A stretch of DNA of 39,903 bases from Thermoproteota archaeon (GTDB lineage Archaea > Korarchaeota > Korarchaeia > Korarchaeales > Korarchaeaceae): contig JAOZGP010000025.1 in assembly GCA_027491735.1 (NCBI GenBank), forward strand, positions 1-39,903, read 5' to 3'. Of this stretch, positions 16,235-22,706 are shown one piece after another; the stretch's first letter is position 1; each line of letters starts with the position of its first letter. The notes under the pieces are model-generated. The model ran no database searches, had not been told where the DNA came from, and saw only the letters and a list, made by a program, of their open reading frames with translations. The translations under genes and the position numbers were made by a program.

Positions 16235-17596
16235 GTGAAGCTCCCTAGAATACTGATATCAGCTCCTAGTGGTAAGAGTGGCAAGACCTCAGTGACTCTT
16301 GGGTTGATAAGGGCACTTAAGGAAGAGGGGTTCAGAGTTCAACCCTTCAAGGTCGGGCCTGACTTCATAGATCCTTCCTACCACACGTTCATCTCCGGCA
16401 GGACCTGTCGAAATTTGGACTCGTATATGTTCACCAGGAATGTCCTTCTCTGGTCCTTGTTGAGAAACTCGAGGGACGCCGACATAGCCGTGATAGAAGG
16501 CTTCTTCGGATTTTACGACAGTCCAGACGGTGTAAGCGAAAGAGGTAGCACAGCCGAGGTCTCTAAATTACTCAAAACTCCGGTGATACTGGTTTTGAAT
16601 GCTGAGAGGGTGAACAGGGGGCTGGCGGCCATAGCAAAGGGACTGGTGAGTTTCGACGAGGAGGCCCCTATAAGAGGGGTCATAGTGAACAATGTGGCCG
16701 GGGAGAGGCAAGAAGGAAAAATAAGGAGGATCTTCAGAGAACTGGCTCCTGAAGTGGAGCTTCTCGGGGTTGTTATGAGGAGCGAGACCGTGAGGGAGGT
16801 CATGAAGTACAGACATCTCGGCCTCATACCCATTGCTGAGAGGAGTAGAGAATTGGAGAAGCTGGTGGAGGTGTCTAAAAGAACTTCAGAAAGATTGGAC
16901 CTGGATAGGATAAAGGAGATAGCTTCTGAAGCTCCAGAAGTAGATTTTCCTGACGTGAGGGAACCTGAAGCCACATTTGACGTGGATGTGGCTGTGTTGA
17001 TGGATGAGGCCTTCTCCTTCTACTATCCCGAGAATATAGAGTTCCTACAGAGGCACGCGAGGAGGGTACTCTATGTGGACGCCATCAGGGACAATGAACT
17101 CCCTGAAGTGGACCTCCTCTACATAGGAGGAGGCTTTCCGGAGGTGTATGCCCCCCTCCTAGAGGAGAACGAGGAGTTCAGGAGATCTATTCTCAGAGAG
17201 CACGCAAGAGGAATGAGGGTATATGCTGAGTGCGGGGGGTTGATGTACTCCTGTAGCCGTTTGAGGATTGACAGGAGCTATGAGATGCTTGGGCTCGTGG
17301 AGGCAGAGGTGATCATGCAGAGAAAACCAGTGGGACACGGGTACACTCATCTGAGAGCAATAAGAGAAAACCCTCTATGCAAGGTGGGCAAGGAGATAGT
17401 GGGACATGAGTTCCATCACTCCAAGCTTGTGCTCGAGGAGGACGTCGAGTTTGCCTTCGAAATGCTCCGGGGCTACGGAGTAGACGGCCTCCACGATGGA
17501 ATAATGAAGGAGAACCTTCTCTGCAACTATACGCACCTACACACGCTCCATGATTTCTCTCTATTTGAAAATCTCCTCAGATCTACACAGCGGTGA
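16235..17596 (+). CDS. CbiA-family a,c-diamide synthase (CfbB/DsrN type)
   Basis: ATP- and glutamine-dependent amidation of the a and c acetate side chains of a sirohydrochlorin-type tetrapyrrole. N-terminal P-loop SAPSGKSGKTSVT, the KVGPDFIDPSYHT block, and the C-terminal glutaminase with nucleophile Cys in YAECGGLMYS and His in VGHEFHHSKL are all intact. Length 453 residues is typical. Three family roles fit: CbiA for cobalamin, CfbB for coenzyme F430, and DsrN for siroheme amide of DsrAB. Position beside the dsr locus favours DsrN, while the methanopterin/F420 genes keep CfbB open. GTG start at 16235. It overlaps the convergent KaiC-like gene by 14 bases. Confidence 0.9.
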   Translation: MKLPRILISAPSGKSGKTSVTLGLIRALKEEGFRVQPFKVGPDFIDPSYHTFISGRTCRNLDSYMFTRNVLLWSLLRNSRDADIAVIEGFFGFYDSPDGVSERGSTAEVSKLLKTPVILVLNAERVNRGLAAIAKGLVSFDEEAPIRGVIVNNVAGERQEGKIRRIFRELAPEVELLGVVMRSETVREVMKYRHLGLIPIAERSRELEKLVEVSKRTSERLDLDRIKEIASEAPEVDFPDVREPEATFDVDVAVLMDEAFSFYYPENIEFLQRHARRVLYVDAIRDNELPEVDLLYIGGGFPEVYAPLLEENEEFRRSILREHARGMRVYAECGGLMYSCSRLRIDRSYEMLGLVEAEVIMQRKPVGHGYTHLRAIRENPLCKVGKEIVGHEFHHSKLVLEEDVEFAFEMLRGYGVDGLHDGIMKENLLCNYTHLHTLHDFSLFENLLRSTQR

Positions 17597-18338
17597 GAAG
17601 CTTTATACCACTCTTCGAGGGTATGAACTCTATGAGCTCCACTGGGTGGTTGGTGGCAAAGAGCCTCTCTATACTCAAGAAGAACCTGTATTTCGAGCCT
17701 TCCAGCCTTCTTCTAGTCCTGAAGATCCCATCCATGCTGTAGAGCAGAGGAACAACAGTGTTCTTGTAAGCTCCGGCGTAGAGGACATACACCTGAGTGA
17801 AGTTCTGGTTTCTGAGGAAGCCCTTCAATATCTTAAACATCTCGCTTATCTCTCTAGCGGTCTCGCCGTAGGTCAATGAGGTAAGTCCTGTTAAAGACTC
17901 CAAAACAGCTCTTCCCCCTTCTTCATGTGATAAGGCATATTCCTTGACCTTATTGAATACCTGCTGTGTGTCTATGGGATTTTTCACGTAGATGGCCCTA
18001 TCAACAGGGGAACCCTCCTCCGTCATCCTTCTCCAAGACCAGCAGTCTATTATGGTAAGATTCCCAAGATCCCTCTCTATCTGCCCCTCACTTCTTCCTC
18101 TGGCAGTCAGGATGTCCTTCATTATCGTCACCAGAAGCTCTGGCGGTCTGTCATAGGTTATGTAAAGCACGTTTTCTCCTTTCACCAATCCTTCACAAGC
18201 GAATACCCTCGCGAACATGGAGTTATGGGTTCCAGGCCTCCCGTAAAACACGTTAGCAAAGTTCTTGGGTATTCCCCCCTCTATAAGCTTGTCAAGCTCG
18301 GGAATTCCGGTGGAGACTCTCTCGATACCCATATTCAT
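17583..18338 (-). CDS. KaiC/RadA-like protein with a degenerate Walker A
   Basis: The opening IERVSTGIPELDKLIEGGIP and following beta-strand match KaiC/RadA-type RecA folds. The P-loop, however, reads YGRPGTHNSM (residues 32-41) in place of GxxGxGKT: both the glycine-lysine pair and the catalytic threonine position are changed. Nucleotide hydrolysis is therefore unlikely. YITYDRPPELL and TIIDCWSWRR mark the later strands. Its ATG overlaps the stop of the upstream winged-helix/TusA gene (ATGA), so the two are coexpressed. They are transcribed away from dsrC. I infer a signalling or regulatory partner, not an energy-using enzyme. Confidence 0.7.
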   Translation of the reverse strand: MNMGIERVSTGIPELDKLIEGGIPKNFANVFYGRPGTHNSMFARVFACEGLVKGENVLYITYDRPPELLVTIMKDILTARGRSEGQIERDLGNLTIIDCWSWRRMTEEGSPVDRAIYVKNPIDTQQVFNKVKEYALSHEEGGRAVLESLTGLTSLTYGETAREISEMFKILKGFLRNQNFTQVYVLYAGAYKNTVVPLLYSMDGIFRTRRRLEGSKYRFFLSIERLFATNHPVELIEFIPSKSGIKLLTAV

Positions 18339-18856
18339 CTCCGCCTGAACATCAACTTGTAGACGTCACCTACTTTCGTGAATCCTCTGGTTTTAAACCC
18401 TTTTGCTTTGGCCATCCTTATCAGGCAGTCTCTGGTCCTCTCATCATCTGTGGCCACGATGAGCACTTCATCATGTTCCACTATCTTAATCAGCCTCCTG
18501 AACCTTATTATCGAAAACGGGTATTCACAGCCGGTGAGGTCGAGAATTCTTTCCTTCTGTCCCATCTTTCTCTTGAAGACTCCCTCAGCACTGCTATATA
18601 TTTCCTTGAGGGGTTTCTTGATCTTGTAGATGTTTTTAGGCCTGCCGACAGTTCCCTTTCTCAGTTTCACGACTTCAACCCATCCACTCATCACGAGAAA
18701 TCGCAGAGTGAAGTAGAGACCCTTTTTCGAGCAGTTAAGTGCTGACGCTATTTCCTCAACAGTAGCGCCCTCGTTCATCCTCTTCTCCAGGTACTTCAGA
18801 ACTCGTATCTCATTCTTGGAGAGCAGTTTTGTCTGGCCATCTTTAAATTTTTCCAT
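18335..18856 (-). CDS. Winged-helix DNA-binding protein fused to a TusA-like sulfur-carrier domain
   Basis: Residues 11-85 form a winged helix (LLSKNEIRVLKYLEKRM, then TVEEIASALNCSKKGLYFTL and a wing with VGRPKNIYKI). Residues 103-171 align along their length with TusA/SirA: ILDLTGCEYPF where TusA has LDxxGxxCPxP, then VLIVATDDERTRDC where TusA has LLIIADDPATTRDI. The sulfur-binding cysteine is replaced by tyrosine (EYP), though Cys110 lies two residues earlier. The frame runs to a GTG at 18949, but a TATA-like box at 18886-18893 places the transcript start near 18864, so the ATG at 18856 is preferred. Divergent to dsrC, it is the natural candidate for the dsr regulator. Confidence 0.75.
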   Translation of the reverse strand: MEKFKDGQTKLLSKNEIRVLKYLEKRMNEGATVEEIASALNCSKKGLYFTLRFLVMSGWVEVVKLRKGTVGRPKNIYKIKKPLKEIYSSAEGVFKRKMGQKERILDLTGCEYPFSIIRFRRLIKIVEHDEVLIVATDDERTRDCLIRMAKAKGFKTRGFTKVGDVYKLMFRRR

Positions 18857-18885
18857 AGAAAATCCTTGCGTACTTCTCTGGGAAA

Positions 18886-18893
18886 ATTTATAA
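18886..18893 (-). promoter_or_regulatory. TATA-like box for the winged-helix/TusA gene
   Basis: TTATAAAT on the minus strand, about 30 bases before the ATG at 18856. It decides that start over the upstream GTG at 18949. Confidence 0.45.
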
Positions 18894-19024
18894 TAATTCT
18901 CCTCGCTTGTGGTCGAGCTGTTGACGATCTTCTCTGGGTTGGTAAACACCTTACATATAAGAATAACAGCTTTTCCTGATTTAAAGACTGTGACAGACTT
19001 CCTTAAATCGTCGAAGGGGAAAGG

Positions 19025-19034
19025 TTATATATAA
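19025..19034 (+). promoter_or_regulatory. TATA box of the dsrC-Rieske-cytochrome b-dsrMK operon
   Basis: TTATATATAA is preceded by a purine-rich GGGGAAAGG that resembles a BRE. Transcription should begin near 19055, leaving a leader of about 10 bases that starts around GGTGAAAA before the ATG at 19065. It is the strongest TATA box by eye in the window. Confidence 0.65.
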
Positions 19035-19064
19035 TACCCTTTTTCTCAAACTTGGTGAAAACAC

Positions 19065-19385
19065 ATGCCCGAGATCGAGTTTAAGGGGCAGAAGTATATA
19101 GTGGATGAGGATGGATTCCTCCAGGAACCTGAAAAGTGGAGCCCGGAGTTGGCTGAGCATATGGCTAAAATCTATGAGGGCATAGATAAGCTGACTGACG
19201 AGCATTGGAAGGTCATAAACTTCCTCAGGGACTACTTTAAGAAGTACGGTATAGCTCCACCGATAAGAATTCTCTGTAAGACTACTGGGTTCAGTCTACA
19301 GAAGATATACGAGCTCTTTCCCTCTGGGCCTGCCAACGGAGCCTGCAAGGTTGCGGGCCTGCCCAAACCGACCGGCTGTGTGTGA
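19065..19385 (+). CDS. dsrC: DsrC sulfur-carrier protein
   Basis: Small cytoplasmic protein that takes sulfite-derived sulfur from DsrAB as a trisulfide between its two C-terminal cysteines, to be reduced by DsrK. The IEFKGQKYIVDEDGFL start, the WSPELAEHMA helix, the KYGIAPPIRIL segment and the C-terminal arm GACKVAGLPKPTGCV are all diagnostic. Both redox cysteines, C94 and the penultimate C105, are present 10 residues apart. It is therefore a true redox-active DsrC, not a TusE- or RspA-like relative lacking one cysteine. Full length at 106 residues. ATG start with GGTGA a few bases before it. First gene of the operon. Confidence 0.96.
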   Translation: MPEIEFKGQKYIVDEDGFLQEPEKWSPELAEHMAKIYEGIDKLTDEHWKVINFLRDYFKKYGIAPPIRILCKTTGFSLQKIYELFPSGPANGACKVAGLPKPTGCV

Positions 19386-19445
19386 AAGCTTTATCAAAAT
19401 CTCTTCATTTTTTCCCACTAAAAACTCAAAAACGGGTGACTTGGA

Positions 19446-20084
19446 TTGGCTGAGGAGGGAGGAGTTTTCAAGAAGAATAAAGATAAAGAGAAGGAAGTTG
19501 ATGAGGGCAGGAGAACTTTTCTGAAAACCTTAGCTGTCTCCTCTGTGATATTGGCCTCAGCGGATCTGCTCAGCATCCTGAGAGTCCTCGGACCAGCCAA
19601 GCTCAAGATACCGAAGTGGCCCAAACTGAAGATATGCAACGTAAAAGACCTCAAACCTAAAGTGCCCGTTGAGTTCAACTACCCGTTGACGATAACCCCG
19701 AATCTCCTGATAAAACTTGGCAAAAAAGTCCCAGGTGGTGTTGGACTCGATCAGGACATAGTAGCTTACAGCAGGCTGTGTCAGCATCTGGGGTGCATAG
19801 TGGAATTCCTGCCGGAGGGCAAATGTGACAAATATCCGGACAGGGACATACTCTACTGTCCCTGCCACGCCGGTTACTATGACGCGGACGACAAGGCGAA
19901 GGTCTTAGCGGGACCACCACCTTACCCACTTCCTCAAGTCATACTCGACGTCGACGAAAACGGTGACATATATGCCGTCAAGATGGGGCCGCCTGTGATA
20001 TATGGTGTCACACCGAAGGGGTCCGATGAGGTCTGGCGTGATCTTCTCCTAGCTCCAACGAAGATAGTTAAAGGCACCGGGTGA
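19446..20084 (+). CDS. Rieske [2Fe-2S] protein with Tat-like signal
   Basis: The N-terminus has a twin-arginine motif (EGRRTFLKTLAVSS, residues 20-33) followed by a hydrophobic stretch, so it is probably Tat-exported and membrane-anchored. Cluster ligands are C112 and H114 in LCQHLGC, and C138 and H141 in CPCHAG. C117 and C140 form the stabilising disulfide typical of bc1/b6f Rieske proteins. It begins with TTG, 60 bases after dsrC, with GGGTGA upstream, and is followed at once by cytochrome b. Together they form a Rieske/cytochrome b quinol-oxidising module. Placing such a module inside a dsr operon is unusual (see findings). Confidence 0.93.
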   Translation: MAEEGGVFKKNKDKEKEVDEGRRTFLKTLAVSSVILASADLLSILRVLGPAKLKIPKWPKLKICNVKDLKPKVPVEFNYPLTITPNLLIKLGKKVPGGVGLDQDIVAYSRLCQHLGCIVEFLPEGKCDKYPDRDILYCPCHAGYYDADDKAKVLAGPPPYPLPQVILDVDENGDIYAVKMGPPVIYGVTPKGSDEVWRDLLLAPTKIVKGTG

Positions 20085-20089
20085 TCTCT

Positions 20090-21559
20090 ATGAGCGAGGA
20101 GCAGAAAAGCCCTATAGCAAGATTCGTCGAATGGATTGACTCCAGATTCGGTTTTTCCGATACCATATTGAGACCTGGACCGAAATACACATTCACACCT
20201 ACTTATTGGCTGGGAGGTCTTGCCTTCTTAGTATTTATGCTCCAAGGAGTGACTGGAGCAATAATTCTCCTGTTCTACATCCCGAGCACCGACGCTGCCT
20301 ATGAGCTCACGTCCAAGATGATCTCGTCAGTTCCCTTCGGAGCACTCCTCCAGACGGTTCATCTTTACGGCGGATACGCGATGATAATCCTGGCGCTGAT
20401 TCACTTCCTTCGTTGTTACTTCGAGGGAGTTTACAAGAAGCCTAGGGAGCTGATGTGGATGGTGGGAATGCTGATGGGCCTCTGCACCCTCTTCATGGGG
20501 TTTACGGGTTACATACTTCCATGGTCCGTGATATCTGGGTGCGCTGCGCACATCTCCCTGGGGATACTCGACTATCTCCCGCCTCAGATAGGGGGGCCTC
20601 TTAAAACATTCATAGTTGGTATAGGCACAGACGAAGAGATTCTCAGGAGGTTCTGTGCTTATCACGTCGTCATACTCCCAGCAGCGGTATTTCTCCTGTT
20701 TTTGATAAAGCTTCACATGTTTGAGGTCCACGGGCCTGCCGAGCCTGTCACTCCTAAACATCACCTTCCTGATGATGCATTCGAGAGGAGGCCTTGGTTC
20801 CCTGACGTGCTTGTGTACCTCCTCATGCAGGGGTTTGTCTTCATAGCAGTTCTTCTGCTGGTTTCAGCCCTGTTTCCACTGGTGCTTCCACCTAAATTCT
20901 CGATGGAAGCAGCTGCTTCAGTTCATCCGGAGCCTGAGTGGTACTTCATGTGGATGTACACTCTTCTCAGGATAAACATCTTCAGCGGCACTTATGGGAC
21001 CCTGGCGGTGATTTGTACAGTTGGGCTGATAGGCCTGATAATATTCTTCCTGCCGTTCGTGGACAGGTCAGAAGCCAGACATCCTCTCGAAAGACCAACT
21101 GCAACGACGCTTGGTCTGATAGGCATAGCTGAGTTCATAGTACTGATAGTCTGGGGATACCTAACCCCTGGCGAGAACCTGCCCACCGAACAGGCGGTCC
21201 TTGTGCTAGGTCTTCCAGCGCTGATAATAGCCCTGATCTGCAAATACTACTTTAACAGCATACTTGTCGAGAGAGGCATAAGGACTCCCAAGAAATTCGC
21301 GTTTGAGTTCCTGAGCGCTGTAGCTAGAAGGAGGTACCTGAGTGTAGTGGCCTTCAGTCTCCTTGTCAGCATGACCTCCTGTACAGCTGCTGGAGCTGTG
21401 AGCGATGCTGCTTGCGGAAATATGCTCAGCGCAGCGATGGGAACAGTGTTCACTGGCCTGTTGTTCTTTTTGGCCTTTGCTCTGATGTACCTCACAGACA
21501 GGACAGCCAATGTGCCGATGAAGCGTAAATTTGGTCCGTTGGAGATGGGAGGGGAGTGA
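20090..21559 (+). CDS. Cytochrome b (bc1/b6f type, fused N- and C-terminal domains)
   Basis: The 489-residue di-heme membrane protein oxidises quinol at the Qo site, which is marked by PEWY (residues 282-285) and by GYILPW (140-145). First-pair heme ligands are H91 and H105 with the normal 13-residue gap. The second helix D gives H192 and H209, a 16-residue gap instead of the usual 13-14. About 12 helices are predicted, so it carries cytochrome b6 plus subunit IV and extra C-terminal helices. GTG at 20081 overlaps the Rieske stop, and the ATG at 20090 is an equally good start. The 3' end overlaps the next ATG. Confidence 0.93.
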   Translation: MSEEQKSPIARFVEWIDSRFGFSDTILRPGPKYTFTPTYWLGGLAFLVFMLQGVTGAIILLFYIPSTDAAYELTSKMISSVPFGALLQTVHLYGGYAMIILALIHFLRCYFEGVYKKPRELMWMVGMLMGLCTLFMGFTGYILPWSVISGCAAHISLGILDYLPPQIGGPLKTFIVGIGTDEEILRRFCAYHVVILPAAVFLLFLIKLHMFEVHGPAEPVTPKHHLPDDAFERRPWFPDVLVYLLMQGFVFIAVLLLVSALFPLVLPPKFSMEAAASVHPEPEWYFMWMYTLLRINIFSGTYGTLAVICTVGLIGLIIFFLPFVDRSEARHPLERPTATTLGLIGIAEFIVLIVWGYLTPGENLPTEQAVLVLGLPALIIALICKYYFNSILVERGIRTPKKFAFEFLSAVARRRYLSVVAFSLLVSMTSCTAAGAVSDAACGNMLSAAMGTVFTGLLFFLAFALMYLTDRTANVPMKRKFGPLEMGGE

Positions 21560-21825
21560 TGTTGCCGGATAGGATGGTTCTCGCTTGTGAGATCCTCGTG
21601 GTGATCCAACTGATAATCTCCATACTGATAGTGACACTGGACCCCATACTTCAGTGGCAGCCCTTCGCGATAGGGTTGGCCGTGGTGTTGATAATAGCGG
21701 CTATGGTGCTCTATGCGTATCACAATGCATCCGTTGAGTTCGATGAAGAGTGGCTGGCAGGAGCTGTCTCGCTGATAGCTCTAATAATACTGTTCGGTTT
21801 CTTCTATATCATAAAGGGAGGTTGA
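21559..21825 (+). CDS. Small three-helix membrane protein of the Rieske/cyt b-DsrMK operon
   Basis: About 88 residues with three hydrophobic helices (around 8-28, 35-57, 64-86) and a short acidic loop (VEFDEEW). No heme or Fe-S ligand pattern is evident, and I recognise no family. Its ATG overlaps the stop of cytochrome b (GTGATG), with GGGAGGGG just before it. The DsrM-like gene starts 6 bases after its stop. This tight coupling suggests it is a structural subunit joining the cytochrome b and DsrM modules, but no direct evidence of function exists. Confidence 0.75.
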   Translation: MLPDRMVLACEILVVIQLIISILIVTLDPILQWQPFAIGLAVVLIIAAMVLYAYHNASVEFDEEWLAGAVSLIALIILFGFFYIIKGG

Positions 21826-21830
21826 CGAAG

Positions 21831-22691
21831 GTGGATCCATGGGCTTTCTTCGTCGGAGATGTGCTCTCCTATATAGCGGTCATAGTGTTCGTGATTGGAG
21901 TTTTGGCAAGAGTCGGCAAGTGGCTCTCCGTACCAGTGCCCCTTAAGGTACCGCTCACTCCCGGGCCCACAACCTACCCTGGAGTAGTCATCAGGCTTGC
22001 CAAGGAGGTCTTCCTATTCAGAAGCTTGTTCAAGGGGGAGAAAAAGCTCTGGGTAGGAGCGTGGACCTTCCACATATTTCTGCTGACCACGCTCATAATA
22101 CACGTAATCAACCTGCTTTACCACGATCTGTGGAGCGTGATAGGCTACGGATGGTATGAGTTCGCCGGGTATACGGGGATTATACTCTTCGGGGCCCTGG
22201 TGTTCTTACTCGCTAGGAGGATTACTGCTCAGCACATGAGGTACCTCTCAAAGCTCCCGGATTACTTCATATTGATTCTCCTGATGGCGATAGTTTTCAT
22301 GGGTAACTACATAAGATCCTTCTCGGGAGTCGACGTGAAGCAGGTCTCCGCTTGGCTCTATAGCCTGATAGCCCTTCATCCGATACCGCCCCCCAGCGAT
22401 CCATACTTCCTCACTCATGTTCTCCTGGCTGAGCTACTGATTATGTACATTCCGTTCAGCAAGATAATGCACTTCATAGGGATCTTCGTCAGTCCCACAA
22501 GAAACCAGAGGAATGACGGCAGGATGAGAAGACACAGAAACCCGTGGAACTTCCCTGTAAAGATAATGAGCTGGGATGAGTACTGGGCCAAATTCGGGGA
22601 TCAGCTTAGAGGTATAGAGGGAGAAAATGAGGGAGAAGCTAGAGAAGAACAGAAATCACTCACGGGAGATAAATCCGGGGTAGGAGGTTGA
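21831..22691 (+). CDS. dsrM: DsrM-like membrane cytochrome b (NarI/HdrE family)
   Basis: The 286-residue protein has five to six helices and histidines placed as in the NarI/DsrM/HdrE family (FHIFLLTTLIIHVINLLYH, HVLLAELLIMYIPFSKIMHF). It binds heme b and passes quinol electrons to DsrK. The frame opens at 21750 inside the small membrane gene, but GTG at 21831 has GGGAGG 9 bases upstream and gives the expected N-terminus (VDPWAFFVGDVLSYIA). The C-terminal tail after residue 250 is charged and soluble. The Fe-S partner DsrK starts 15 bases later. Confidence 0.85.
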   Translation: MDPWAFFVGDVLSYIAVIVFVIGVLARVGKWLSVPVPLKVPLTPGPTTYPGVVIRLAKEVFLFRSLFKGEKKLWVGAWTFHIFLLTTLIIHVINLLYHDLWSVIGYGWYEFAGYTGIILFGALVFLLARRITAQHMRYLSKLPDYFILILLMAIVFMGNYIRSFSGVDVKQVSAWLYSLIALHPIPPPSDPYFLTHVLLAELLIMYIPFSKIMHFIGIFVSPTRNQRNDGRMRRHRNPWNFPVKIMSWDEYWAKFGDQLRGIEGENEGEAREEQKSLTGDKSGVGG

Positions 22692-22706
22692 GTGGAGGGT
22701 TGATCT

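Noticed and set aside
18857-18949. N-terminal 31-residue extension of the winged-helix/TusA protein
   Set aside because: A TATA-like box lies inside it and the extension is not conserved-looking, so it is likely 5' untranslated DNA.
21206-21723. Two long minus-strand frames under cytochrome b
   Set aside because: Shadows of membrane-protein codon bias. Their residues (His- and Ser-rich) look unlike real protein and no promoter is present.
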